From NCBI RefSeq assembly GCF_034651555.1, contig NZ_JAYEEQ010000023.1, positions 1-49,435 of the forward strand: a stretch of DNA of 49,435 bases, in the 5' to 3' direction. The stretch comes from Aurantibrevibacter litoralis. Lineage in GTDB: Bacteria > Bacteroidota > Bacteroidia > Flavobacteriales > Flavobacteriaceae. Shown one piece after another: positions 14,672 through 23,591 of the stretch. The stretch's first letter is position 1. Each line of letters begins with the position of its first letter. The translations under genes were made by a program, and so were the position numbers. The notes beneath the pieces are model-generated. The model was not told the origin of the DNA, did no database searches, and saw only the letters and a list, made by a program, of their open reading frames with translations.

Positions 14672-17584
14672 TTAATTTAAAATGGCATCGTAAATTGCCT
14701 TTTGAATGCGCACCCGTAATCCGGATTTCGCCAACAGCGTGTTCGTGGCTGAAGGGTAGGTTCTGTTAGACAAAAACACATAGACCAATTCTTCATCCGG
14801 ATCGGCCCAGGTGTAGGTTCCAGTGAAACCACTGTGTCCGAAGCTTTTCCGTGAAACACAGCTACAGGCTGCACCATTACCGTGCAAATCGGGTTTATCA
14901 AAACCAACGCCCCTACGCACCTGTTGGTCACAAAAATAGCACGTATTGAATTTTTTAATCGTCCGGGCATCCAAAAAACGTTCACCTCCATAAAACCCAT
15001 CTTGCAGGTACATTTGCATTATTTTGGCTACGTCGTTGGCATTGCTAAAAAGTCCGGCATGTCCTCCTACCCCACCCAACATGGCGGCACCCATATCGTG
15101 TACATAGCCCTGAACTTTTTGATACCGATAGTAATTATCTTCTTCCGAAGGTACAATTTGATTTAGCGGAAATTTTTCTAAGGGGTTAAAAGCGGTACGA
15201 AACGCCCCTAAGGGCTTATAGAATTGTTTATGGACTACCTCATCCAAGCCTTCTTTGTAATAATCTTCTATGTACTTCTTAAAAACAAAATAGGCAATAT
15301 CACTATAACGGTACCGGTTCGATTTTAGTTCTTGTCGCCCAATTCTATTGTAAATAGAGTCTTTGTAGGTGTCGGCGAGGTACAGCTTGTCTGTTACTTT
15401 TATCGAAAATCCATTGAGGGGCGCATTGCGATAAAACTCGCCAGAGGGTTTTCGACTTTTGTCTAACGTATCCAAATAAAAGGCGATCCAGGCCGGTAAT
15501 CGCCCATAATGCGACATCGCTTTTAGTACCGTCACATTTTTTAGTTCTGAATCGGCATACGTCGGCACCATTTCCTGAAATGTCGTGTTTAGAGAGATTT
15601 TCCCTTCCTCTTCCATTTTCATAATTACCGGTAATGTGGCCAAAATTTTGGTAAGTGATGCCAAATCGTATATGCTTTCTGTAGTAATCTTGTCATCGGA
15701 GGTATAGGTCGGTTTTCCGAAGCCTTTTTCATACACTACTTTACCCCTACGCGCTACTAGCACTTGTGCTCCTGGATACATTAAGGAATCGATCCCATTT
15801 TGAACCAGCTTGTCTATAGTAGCCAACTTCGCTGTACTAAGTCCCACCCGCTCCGGAAAACTGTACCCTAAGCGCATTAAAGACGAGACCTCTATCCCGG
15901 TGCCTGCCGGGAAAACAGGATGTGCTGTTACGGGTAATTTTCCTTTGGCCGGCAGTGAACCAAAAATAAATTCGGCCGCCTTCTGCTGTGCTATGGCGCT
16001 GTTCTGATAGGCTACAACTAGGGCATCGACAGTATCAAAGGAGGTTACTTCTAATAGGGCATACGGTTTTACAAACAACGTTAGGATAAGATTAGAACTG
16101 CGCTCCTGAGCTATTTCCTGCAACCAAGTCAGTTCCTTATTACTAAACTTATACGGCTTCCATGGACTTTCATTGCTACGGTGGAGACCCACAACAATAA
16201 GATTATAATCGGCCAATTTACTTTTTAATGAAGCGAGGTCCCCGGCATTGATTTGCGTTACGGTAGTGTACTTGTTCATGGTCTCTAAAAAAGTATCGCT
16301 ATCGGCATCACCGAACTTTACGTAGGCTATTTTTTTATTGTCCAATTTTTTAATCGGCAACAGGGAAAAGTCATTTTTTAATACGGTTACGGCATTTTCT
16401 ATGGCTTCTTCATAGGCAAGATCGTCTTCTAAGGTATTTAAATCCTGATGTAGATTTTTTAGTTCTATAGGTTGATACTGATGCAGCCCGGCTTTGTATT
16501 TAGACATCAAAATTTTCTTTACGGAGTGTGCCAATCGCTCCTCTGTAATACGACCCTTGGTGTAGGCCTCTAAAAATTTTGCTTTTGCTTTTGCAAAATC
16601 TACCGGCATTAATAAAATATCATTACCGGCCAAAAAAGCAGCGACGGCAACCTGGCCTTCGTCTGCATAATTGGCAACCCCTTTCATGTTTAAGGCATCG
16701 GTACAAATTAGCCCTTGAAAATTTAATCTTTCTTTGAGTTCATAGGATATAATTTGTTCCGATAAGGATGAGGGCAAACCTTCCTTTAGTTCTAAGCCGG
16801 GCACATTCAAATGTGCTACCATTACACCACTAAGTCCTTCATTAATCAATCGCTTAAACGGATACAATTCTACGCTGTCTAGTCGCGCGGCATTAAAAGG
16901 AATCACCGGCAATGCCAAATGAGAATCTACCGCTGTATCTCCGTGACCGGGAAAATGTTTGCCCATGGCGAGTACTCCGGCACTTTCCATCCCTTTCATA
17001 AAAGCAATGCCTTTTTCTGATACATTATCCCTCTGTTCTCCAAAAGATCGATTTCCGATAATGGGATTGGCCGGATTGGTATTGATATCGATATCGGGCG
17101 CAAAATTGATATGTACACCCATCCGTTTGGCATGAAGCCCTATCCTCCGCCCTATTTTTTCTACTATGGTAGTATCTGTTATAGCACCCAAGGTCATGTT
17201 CCACGGAAAGGCATAGGTAGAGTCTAGCCGCATAGCCAATCCCCATTCTGCATCCATACCAATGAGCAAGGGAATCTTGGAAACAGATTGAAGTTCGTTG
17301 GTAAGTTTCCCTTGACGTACAGGGCCTCCTTTTGAAAAAATAACCCCACCTAAATGATGGTTCTGAACCAGCGTTTTAATTTTATCCGTTTGGGCCTTCT
17401 CCTGTTCCGAAGCAACCATCACCATAAAAAGCTGTCCTATTTTTTCATCTAAAGACAAAGAGGCGTAGGTATCGTCTACCCATATTTGTTGGGCTAACGT
17501 ATCCTTTGTGATAAGCGGATTTTGTTGCCCTTTTACTAAAAGAAAAGAAAAGAGGAAAATAAAAATAAATAAGTTTACACGCAT
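14672..17584 (-). CDS. Exported GH3 beta-N-acetylhexosaminidase fused to a serine beta-lactamase-type domain
   Basis: 970 residues. A signal peptide (about 1-19, ends LLVKGQ) precedes a NagZ-like GH3 domain with the substrate Asp in GMDAEWG (about 111), the catalytic loop KHFPGHGDTAVDSH (209-222) and the nucleophile region ICTDALNMKG (Asp about 296). A GH3 C-terminal sandwich follows. The second enzyme domain, about 585 to the end, is of the penicillin-binding/class-C beta-lactamase type: SLTK (Ser about 643, Lys 646), YSD in place of the usual YSN/YAN, and HSG near the C-terminus. The likely role is periplasmic trimming of peptidoglycan fragments. This two-domain architecture is known in Bacteroidetes. 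Its neighbour bshA downstream may be cotranscribed. Confidence 0.92.
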   Translation of the reverse strand: MRVNLFIFIFLFSFLLVKGQQNPLITKDTLAQQIWVDDTYASLSLDEKIGQLFMVMVASEQEKAQTDKIKTLVQNHHLGGVIFSKGGPVRQGKLTNELQSVSKIPLLIGMDAEWGLAMRLDSTYAFPWNMTLGAITDTTIVEKIGRRIGLHAKRMGVHINFAPDIDINTNPANPIIGNRSFGEQRDNVSEKGIAFMKGMESAGVLAMGKHFPGHGDTAVDSHLALPVIPFNAARLDSVELYPFKRLINEGLSGVMVAHLNVPGLELKEGLPSSLSEQIISYELKERLNFQGLICTDALNMKGVANYADEGQVAVAAFLAGNDILLMPVDFAKAKAKFLEAYTKGRITEERLAHSVKKILMSKYKAGLHQYQPIELKNLHQDLNTLEDDLAYEEAIENAVTVLKNDFSLLPIKKLDNKKIAYVKFGDADSDTFLETMNKYTTVTQINAGDLASLKSKLADYNLIVVGLHRSNESPWKPYKFSNKELTWLQEIAQERSSNLILTLFVKPYALLEVTSFDTVDALVVAYQNSAIAQQKAAEFIFGSLPAKGKLPVTAHPVFPAGTGIEVSSLMRLGYSFPERVGLSTAKLATIDKLVQNGIDSLMYPGAQVLVARRGKVVYEKGFGKPTYTSDDKITTESIYDLASLTKILATLPVIMKMEEEGKISLNTTFQEMVPTYADSELKNVTVLKAMSHYGRLPAWIAFYLDTLDKSRKPSGEFYRNAPLNGFSIKVTDKLYLADTYKDSIYNRIGRQELKSNRYRYSDIAYFVFKKYIEDYYKEGLDEVVHKQFYKPLGAFRTAFNPLEKFPLNQIVPSEEDNYYRYQKVQGYVHDMGAAMLGGVGGHAGLFSNANDVAKIMQMYLQDGFYGGERFLDARTIKKFNTCYFCDQQVRRGVGFDKPDLHGNGAACSCVSRKSFGHSGFTGTYTWADPDEELVYVFLSNRTYPSATNTLLAKSGLRVRIQKAIYDAILN

Positions 17585-17618
17585 AATTTAAGGTAATCTG
17601 TAGTAAAAGCCTTAGCAG

Positions 17619-17633
17619 TGCATCATTGATGCA
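17619..17633. promoter_or_regulatory. 15-base perfect palindrome upstream of the GH3 fusion gene
   Basis: TGCATCATTGATGCA is a perfect inverted repeat around a central T, lying 35-49 bases upstream of the GH3 start. A second 13-base palindrome, TAACATAATGTTA, lies at 17692-17704. Either could be an operator; no regulator is identified. Confidence 0.35.
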
Positions 17634-17778
17634 TTTCATCGATTAAGGTACTAAAAATAGGGGATTAATGGTGCGCTATTTAACCCATTTGTAACATAAT
17701 GTTATGTTATAAAATGAGATTGAATGTTTGATGCTGCTGCCTTTCCATATCGTATTTCAGAAGTTTCTTACAATCCTT

Positions 17779-18261
17779 TTACATGAAACGACTGTGCCAA
17801 CTTTCTTCGGCAGGTACTTCCCAATGATTTAGGTATTCGTATTTATCCACCACTAAATTATTAAACACAATAGTGTGCTTGGAGACCGCCTTTTCCTTGG
17901 CCATTTTTTTAAACTCGTTTAAGGGTTTATAAGCCACGTACTCGCCTTGCTTAAAGGAAACGTTCATTTTGTCTAATAATTGCACCTCAAATTTCTTTTC
18001 CAGGTGTTGTATAAAGTGTACCGACGCATCAATAGAACAACCTGAAGCAGCAGTTTGAGACTGGTCTAAAGCCAAGGTAATAAAACGATTATATTTTATG
18101 TCGTATCCGGCCTTAAGAGCGCTCCCATGGGCTGTCCATTCCTGAATAAATTCGTCTAAACTTTGCCGAATATCAGCTAGCTCATTGGCGGTAAAACTAC
18201 GGTTTGCCTGATAAACCCACACTCTGGATTCATCGGGTAGTGTTTCAAAATCTACTAACAT
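17779..18261 (-). CDS. Conserved small protein of unknown function
   Basis: This protein has 160 residues. I recognise it as a type commonly listed in flavobacterial genomes as 'ABC transporter ATPase', but it has no Walker A (GxxxxGKS/T), no signature LSGGQ and is far too short. That name should not be used. It starts MLVDFETLPDESRVWVYQANR, with a central SGCSIDASVHFIQHLEKKF and no signal peptide or membrane segment. Its start is 9 bases after the stop of the CCG-domain gene, so it belongs to that operon. Function unknown; a role linked to the Fe-S pair is possible. Confidence 0.75.
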   Translation of the reverse strand: MLVDFETLPDESRVWVYQANRSFTANELADIRQSLDEFIQEWTAHGSALKAGYDIKYNRFITLALDQSQTAASGCSIDASVHFIQHLEKKFEVQLLDKMNVSFKQGEYVAYKPLNEFKKMAKEKAVSKHTIVFNNLVVDKYEYLNHWEVPAEESWHSRFM

Positions 18262-18270
18262 AGCTACATT

Positions 18271-19062
18271 TTATAAATCTGCCGCAGTGGCAATTAATTC
18301 AGCGATATCCATAATCTTTATTGTCGCTTCTTTTTCTTTGTTTTTAACGCCGTCGGTCATCATGGTATTGCAAAAAGGACAGGCGGCAGCGATAATTTCG
18401 GGATTGGTTTCTAAAGCCTGTTCTGTACGTTCAATATTCACATCTTTTGTACCTTTCTCGGGCTCTTTAAACATTTGAGCACCTCCAGCACCGCAGCACA
18501 ACCCCTTCTTTTTACAATTTTTCATTTCTACCAGCTCGGCATCCAGTTTTCGAATCAATTCCCGAGGTGCTTCATAAACGTTATTCGCCCGTCCCAAATA
18601 ACAGGGATCGTGAAACGTAATGCGTTTTCCTTTGAACTGACCGCCTTCCAAAGCTATTTTACCTTCTTGAAGCAGTTGTTGCAAAAACTGGGTATGATGT
18701 ACTACCTCGTAAGTACCACCAAGTTCGGGATATTCATTTTTGAGGGTATTAAAACAATGCGGACAGGCCGTAACCACTTTTTTTACCTCATAGGCATTCA
18801 TGACTTCGATGTTGGTGATCGCTTGCATTTGAAACAAAAATTCGTTTCCCGCCCTTTTAGCCGGATCCCCGGAGCAGCTTTCCTCTGTACCCAATACCGC
18901 AAAACGCACTTTGGCCTTATGTAAAATCTTTACAAAGGCCTTGGTTATTTTTTTTGCTCTATCATCAAAACTACCGGCGCAACCTACCCAAAACAATACC
19001 TCCGGTTGTTCACCTTTAGCCAAAAATTGCGCCATAGTAGGCACTTTTAGTTCTTCTGACAT
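18271..19062 (-). CDS. CCG-domain (Fe-S)-binding oxidoreductase subunit, HdrB/LutA-like
   Basis: 263 residues with two cysteine-rich CCG-type domains. Visible Cys motifs are WVGCAGSFDD, EESCSGDP, TACPHCFNTL, HDPCYLGR, KGLCCGAGG and AACPFCNTM. Such subunits bind unusual Fe-S clusters and accept electrons in heterodisulfide-reductase, glycolate- or lactate-oxidase-like complexes. The expected partner, a membrane protein with two 4Fe-4S motifs, is encoded upstream on the same strand, separated by the 469-base repeat-rich spacer. Substrate unknown. Confidence 0.88.
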   Translation of the reverse strand: MSEELKVPTMAQFLAKGEQPEVLFWVGCAGSFDDRAKKITKAFVKILHKAKVRFAVLGTEESCSGDPAKRAGNEFLFQMQAITNIEVMNAYEVKKVVTACPHCFNTLKNEYPELGGTYEVVHHTQFLQQLLQEGKIALEGGQFKGKRITFHDPCYLGRANNVYEAPRELIRKLDAELVEMKNCKKKGLCCGAGGAQMFKEPEKGTKDVNIERTEQALETNPEIIAAACPFCNTMMTDGVKNKEKEATIKIMDIAELIATAADL

Positions 19063-19531
19063 AGTTTTCGTTATTCGTTGATCGTTGTTCGTTGATCGTT
19101 GATGGTTTTACTTCGTAATTCGTACTTCTACATTCGTTGATGGTTTTCAGAATTTTACGTCCTGAAATGTTTTACCAAAAGACCTCCCCTAGCCCCTCCC
19201 AAGGAGGGGGATAAAAAGATTTGAAAACGCAACTTGTTGTTCATTCTATATTGATGGTTGTTCGTAAAATTGTTTCATTGATACATTGATACATTTTCAA
19301 ATTTTCAAATCGTTGTCGGTTGTTCGTAAAATTGTTTCATTGATACATTGGTACATTTTCAAATTGCTACATTTTCAAATTTTCAAATCGTTGATGGTTG
19401 TCCGTTGTTGGTTGACAGTTGATGGTTGTTCGTTGTCCGCATTAATTCCCTCTTCGTATTTCGTATTTCTAACTTCATACTTTGTACTTTGTACTTTGTA
19501 CTTCTATCTTCGTATTTCTTCTCTTTCGTAT
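19063..19531. repeat. Low-complexity, internally repetitive spacer
   Basis: No gene fits in these 469 bases, which split an otherwise tight operon. They contain two 48-base direct copies (19256-19303 and 19318-19365) with one mismatch, at a 62-base period. There are three tandem TACTTTG heptamers (19478-19498), many variants of GTTGTTCGTTG and GTTGATGGTT, runs of TTCGTATTTC, and a 7-bp hairpin CCCCTCC-CAA-GGAGGGG (19193-19209). On the coding strand these read as AACAACGAACAACG- and ACAAAGT-like strings. Confidence 0.85.
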
Positions 19532-20857
19532 TTAAGATTCTTGTACCCAATTAAGGCGGTCCATTTGATTAAAAGGCCACGGGGCACCGTTATTTTCAAT
19601 ATTAGACATCATTGTATTAAGATCTGAAGGAGCGGCAGACTGTTCCATCACTAAATAGCGTCTCATATCTATAATAATAGACAAAGGATCGATGCTTACC
19701 GGGCATGCTTCCACGCAGGCATTACATGACGTACAAGCCCATAGTTCCTCGGCTGTAATATAATCCCCTAAAAGCTGTTTGCCGTCTGCCACAAAGGTAC
19801 CTTTGTTCTTTTCGATGTTTTTACCTACCTCTTCCAAGCGATCCCGAGTATCCATCATAATCTTACGGGGCGATAATTTCTTTCCGGTACTATTGGCCGG
19901 ACATTCACTTGTACAACGTCCACACTCGGTACAGGTATATGCATTCAATAACTGCACCCAATTGAGATCTGCCACATCCGAAGCTCCAAATTTTTCAGGG
20001 ATGGGGGCATCCTGAGCCGGGGCAGCAAAAGGATCTGCCGAAGGATCTAGCATTAGCTTTACTTCTCTGGTCACCGATTCCAAATTGGTTAACTGCCCCT
20101 TAGGATAGAGCTTGCCGTAATAGGTATTGGGAAAAGCCAATAAAATATGTAAATGCTTGGAATAATAGAGATAATTCAGAAAAAATAAGATGCCCACAAT
20201 ATGAAGCCACCAGGCAGTCCGCTCTATAAAAATTAGTGTAGCAATGGAACTTTGGTCGAACAAGGGTAGCAAGTACTGACTTACGGGAAATGCACCTGCC
20301 TTTGTGTAATGGGCTACATCTAGAATTTGCAATTGCTGATCGGCTGCATTCATCGTTAAAAAAAGGGTCATAAGAACCAACTCGATATACAAGATAAGAT
20401 TGGCGTCGTTCTTAGGCCAACCTTGCATTTCGGGCTTTATAAAGCGTTTTAGCCGAATGATATTTCTTCGTATCCAAAACAAAATAACGGCTACGATAAC
20501 ACCAAGCGCTAACAGCTCAAAAGAACCTATGAGCACATCGTAAAGAACACCTAAAGAAGCAAAAAGACGATGCGTACCCAATAGGCCATCTAACACAATT
20601 TCTAACACCTCCAAGTTAATGATAATAAAGCCCAAATAGACTACAATATGCAATATTCCGGCCACCGGACGCACCACCATTTTGGTTTGCCCTAAGGCAA
20701 TTTTTACCATATTTTTCCATCGCCGAGGTTTATGATCGTCTACCGTAATGGATTTGCCTAGGTTGATATTGCGGTAGAGCCGCTTCACATTCTTCACGAA
20801 AAATCCTATTCCAAAAGCTAGAACGAGGGCAAATAGAACATTGGGCAGATAATTCAT
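19532..20857 (-). CDS. Membrane 4Fe-4S protein, HdrC/NarI-like electron carrier
   Basis: 441 residues. The N-terminal half has about five to six hydrophobic helices (for example NVLFALVLAFGIGFFV, IVVYLGFIIINLEVLEIVL, VIVAVILFW). The C-terminal half carries two ferredoxin motifs, CTECGRCTSECP and CTSCNACVEACP. The plan is that of membrane electron-transfer subunits that pass electrons between the quinone pool and a CCG-domain subunit; the CCG partner is the next gene. Its start lies 2 bases after the stop of the MlaD-like gene, so expression is coupled to envelope genes. Confidence 0.88.
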   Translation of the reverse strand: MNYLPNVLFALVLAFGIGFFVKNVKRLYRNINLGKSITVDDHKPRRWKNMVKIALGQTKMVVRPVAGILHIVVYLGFIIINLEVLEIVLDGLLGTHRLFASLGVLYDVLIGSFELLALGVIVAVILFWIRRNIIRLKRFIKPEMQGWPKNDANLILYIELVLMTLFLTMNAADQQLQILDVAHYTKAGAFPVSQYLLPLFDQSSIATLIFIERTAWWLHIVGILFFLNYLYYSKHLHILLAFPNTYYGKLYPKGQLTNLESVTREVKLMLDPSADPFAAPAQDAPIPEKFGASDVADLNWVQLLNAYTCTECGRCTSECPANSTGKKLSPRKIMMDTRDRLEEVGKNIEKNKGTFVADGKQLLGDYITAEELWACTSCNACVEACPVSIDPLSIIIDMRRYLVMEQSAAPSDLNTMMSNIENNGAPWPFNQMDRLNWVQES

Positions 20858-20859
20858 CG

Positions 20860-21825
20860 TTAATCCTTTATGTTTTCAGCAGGGTCGTTTTCGGGTAGGG
20901 TATATTCTTTTTGCTTTTTGCCAAACACCGAAACATTTACATACCGCTTTGGATTTAATCGGAAATCCTGAAGCAATAAATCCAATTCCTTGGATGCACT
21001 GGATAGGTTGTTGTACAACGCTTCATCCTTCATTAACTTCCCCATGCTACCTTCGCCTTTTTCTAATTTCCCTAAAAGCAGTTCCATATGTTGCATGGTG
21101 GCTTGCAAACTTTCCATGGTTTGCGGTAAACCCGCTTGCGCAATGGAATCGGAAAGTTTCGAAAAATTTGTGGTTATGGTATTCATATTCACAATGGAAT
21201 TTTCCAACTGATCTTTATTGTTTTCTAGCAATTGGTGTAGTGCTACTGTAGCACCTTGAAGGCTATTAATGAGCTGGTTTAACCCCGAAATACTTTCCTT
21301 CAAATCTTTTTTAGTGCCATTATCCAGCACCTCATTAAAATTAATCAGCAGCGAATCGGCATTAGAAATAGCACCTTCGACCTTTAATTGTAACGGATTG
21401 AGTTTTTGCTGCACAATTTCTGTAAGTCCGGGTCTAATGTCGGAAACCAACGTATCCCCGGATTTGGCAATTTCGGCACCGTCTAAAGCCACTTTTATCT
21501 GAATACCCTTTCCTCCGATAATTCCGGTATCGTACAACTCGGCCTTGCTGTTCTTAGAAAATGTAAACCCGTTATCTACCGAAAAAGTAACCAGCAAACT
21601 GCCTGTTTTGTCTTTAAACTTTATATCGATAACCTTGCCTACATTAAATCCGTTAATGGTAACGGACGTGCCGGTTTGCAAGCCACCTATATTTTGGTAT
21701 ACCGCATAAAATATCTTATTGTTTTCGAAAAGCGGCGTGGATTTCAGGTAGCTAAACCCCAAAATGAATAACAGAATACCGCCAATGACAATAATACCTG
21801 TTTTAATTTCCCTGGTTATCTTCAA
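20860..21825 (-). CDS. MlaD/MCE-family lipid-transport protein
   Basis: This protein has 321 residues. One N-terminal TM anchor (about 10-26, GIIVIGGILLFILGFSYL) is followed by an MCE domain with GLQTGTSVTINGFNVGKV and LYDTGIIGGKGIQI. A long helical region (LNPLQLKVEGAISNADSLL onward) and a charged tail complete it. MCE proteins form periplasmic tunnels that move phospholipids between membranes, usually with MlaE/MlaF, which are not in this window. It sits 55 bases after the amidase gene and 2 bases before the Fe-S gene, in the same operon. Confidence 0.9.
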   Translation of the reverse strand: MKITREIKTGIIVIGGILLFILGFSYLKSTPLFENNKIFYAVYQNIGGLQTGTSVTINGFNVGKVIDIKFKDKTGSLLVTFSVDNGFTFSKNSKAELYDTGIIGGKGIQIKVALDGAEIAKSGDTLVSDIRPGLTEIVQQKLNPLQLKVEGAISNADSLLINFNEVLDNGTKKDLKESISGLNQLINSLQGATVALHQLLENNKDQLENSIVNMNTITTNFSKLSDSIAQAGLPQTMESLQATMQHMELLLGKLEKGEGSMGKLMKDEALYNNLSSASKELDLLLQDFRLNPKRYVNVSVFGKKQKEYTLPENDPAENIKD

Positions 21826-21880
21826 AAGGATCGTTTTAGTATGTAAACAAAATTAGAAATATTTTTTAGAAGACAGGCCA

Positions 21881-23284
21881 TTATTCCGATACGTATTTCA
21901 AGGCCTCTTGCAAAGGTATGCGCACCCCATCTTTATAGGCCACAATATACGAGGTGGTATAGCCTTTGGCATCCGCATTGGTCTTTAATAGTTTGGCTTC
22001 GGTGTAGGACGAGGTGTTACCGTACATATATCTAAATAAATCGTTAATCGGTTCCTTGGACAATTTATTCAGTCCCTTAAAGTCTTCTGAGCGTAACGGC
22101 AAATCTTTGGAACTCGCCATAAGTTGTACTTTGAATACGACATTTTCTTTTACTGCCGGCACATTTTTTTCAACAACTGCCGGCATCGGATCTTTCTTTT
22201 CGCTACTTGCGATCACGGCAACCTCCTTTTTGTCCTCTACAACCGGTGTTTTTAGTTCCTCTTTTTTTGTAACCTCCGGCGTTGTACCCTGAGTAACTGT
22301 TTCCGTTTTGTCTTTTTTAGGAAATTCCCCTTCTGGCACCGACTTTTTGGGCACCTCCTGCGTAATAGCTGGTGTCACTGCCCTGGAAGTTCCAGTACCT
22401 GCGCCCGTTGAAGCAGCAACTTCCTTTTCGGCAACAGGAACATCTTGTTTCGGTGTTGTAGTTGTGGCTGTATTTCCTACAAGATCTGCTTTGTATTTTA
22501 GCACCGCCTTGGCTATAGCCTCTCCCATTTCGGCTTGTCCTTTTTTAGAATTTAAATACGCTCCTTCCTCCTTGTTGGTTAAAAAGCCTGTTTCTACCAA
22601 CACACTAGGCATAAACGTTTGATGTAGCACTATAAAGCCCGCTTGCTTCACTTTTCGGTCGTTGCGTTTTAATTCCGCTGCAAAATTATCTTGCATCATT
22701 TTGGCCAATAATATACTTTGATCCAAAAATTCTTCCTGCATTATGGTGAGACCAATAACGGATTCGGGCGAATTAATGTCATAGGCCGCATAGCGCGTAT
22801 CATAATTATCTTCTAAATAAATTACGGAGTTCTCTTTTTTAGCTATCTCAAAATTTTGTTTGTTGGCATGCAATCCTAATACAAAGGTTCCTGCGCCGTG
22901 GGCATCAGAATTATGAGAATCACAATGTACGGATATAAATAAATCGGCATTGGCCTTATTAGCAATTTCACCCCGCTTGTACAAGTCAACGAAGGTATCG
23001 TCCTTTCGGGTATAAACCACTTGAATATCGGGGTTCTTGCTTAAAATTTCACCTACTTTTAGTACAATATTGAGGGCAATATTTTTTTCTAAATAGCCAT
23101 TGCCCAAATTCCCGGGATCATGTCCTCCGTGCCCCGCGTCTAAAACGACCACGAACTTATCATCGTTCCCAACATCTTTTTTTACAGCACTAAAAGAAGG
23201 CAGTAAAAATAAGAGCAATGTCAGCATAGGAAGCATTAGGTATTTCACCTTTATATTAATCCCAACTTCTTCAATGATTTTCAT
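21881..23284 (-). CDS. N-acetylmuramoyl-L-alanine amidase (Amidase_3) with SPOR-like C-terminus
   Basis: This protein has 467 residues. The N-terminal hydrophobic segment (about 15-33, YLMLPMLTLLLFLLPSFSA) is a signal peptide. The zinc amidase domain has VVVLDAGHGGHDPG (His about 52), YLEKNIAL (Glu about 66), SVHCDSH and SVLVETGFLTN. A Pro/Lys/Thr/Val-rich linker of roughly 100 residues leads to a C-terminal stretch (VFKVQLMASSKDLPL ... GYTTSYIVAY) resembling a SPOR peptidoglycan-binding domain. It cleaves the stem peptide from glycan strands, probably in cell separation. First gene of the five-gene minus-strand run and divergent from lptD. Confidence 0.92.
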   Translation of the reverse strand: MKIIEEVGINIKVKYLMLPMLTLLLFLLPSFSAVKKDVGNDDKFVVVLDAGHGGHDPGNLGNGYLEKNIALNIVLKVGEILSKNPDIQVVYTRKDDTFVDLYKRGEIANKANADLFISVHCDSHNSDAHGAGTFVLGLHANKQNFEIAKKENSVIYLEDNYDTRYAAYDINSPESVIGLTIMQEEFLDQSILLAKMMQDNFAAELKRNDRKVKQAGFIVLHQTFMPSVLVETGFLTNKEEGAYLNSKKGQAEMGEAIAKAVLKYKADLVGNTATTTTPKQDVPVAEKEVAASTGAGTGTSRAVTPAITQEVPKKSVPEGEFPKKDKTETVTQGTTPEVTKKEELKTPVVEDKKEVAVIASSEKKDPMPAVVEKNVPAVKENVVFKVQLMASSKDLPLRSEDFKGLNKLSKEPINDLFRYMYGNTSSYTEAKLLKTNADAKGYTTSYIVAYKDGVRIPLQEALKYVSE

Positions 23285-23591
23285 TTATTGTACGTATTTA
23301 TTTTTAAACCATTATCCTTTGATAGCACTCTGAAAAGGAACGAAATTCAACCAAAATCTACAAAGCCTGTATTGACTTTATGTTGTAGTGCATTTCAATT
23401 CTATAAAAAATCATAAGCCATTGATATGGCTTAGTTTATATTCTTGAGTACGATCTATTTTTTTTAAACACCTGCCACGGGCTCTCCCAAGGTTAAATTT
23501 ATCGTAATTCGCTACAGGCAGAATAAAAAATATATGTAAGTTTGGGCTTCTTTAGAGGACCCAAATTGTTACAAAAATAGGATTTATAGCC
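23285..23591. other. Divergent intergenic region, amidase / lptD
   Basis: No gene is seen in these 307 AT-rich bases. They hold the divergent control region. A TAAGTTTG box (23537-23544) faces lptD; no consensus box was found for the amidase on the other strand. Confidence 0.6.
23537..23544 (+). promoter_or_regulatory. -7 box of the lptD promoter
   Basis: TAAGTTTG matches TANNTTTG and ends 48 bases before the TTG start of lptD. No good TTG lies at the usual -33 distance, so only half of the promoter is supported. Confidence 0.4.

Noticed and set aside
17779..18261. ABC transporter ATPase label
   Set aside because: No Walker A, Walker B or signature motif, and only 160 residues.
19256..19365. 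Two 48-base direct repeats considered as a CRISPR array
   Set aside because: Only two copies, a 14-base interval, shared low-complexity words in between and no cas genes nearby.
22014..22622. Ser/Thr-rich plus-strand frames inside the amidase gene
   Set aside because: They are the reverse reading of the Pro/Lys/Val-rich linker and have no independent support.
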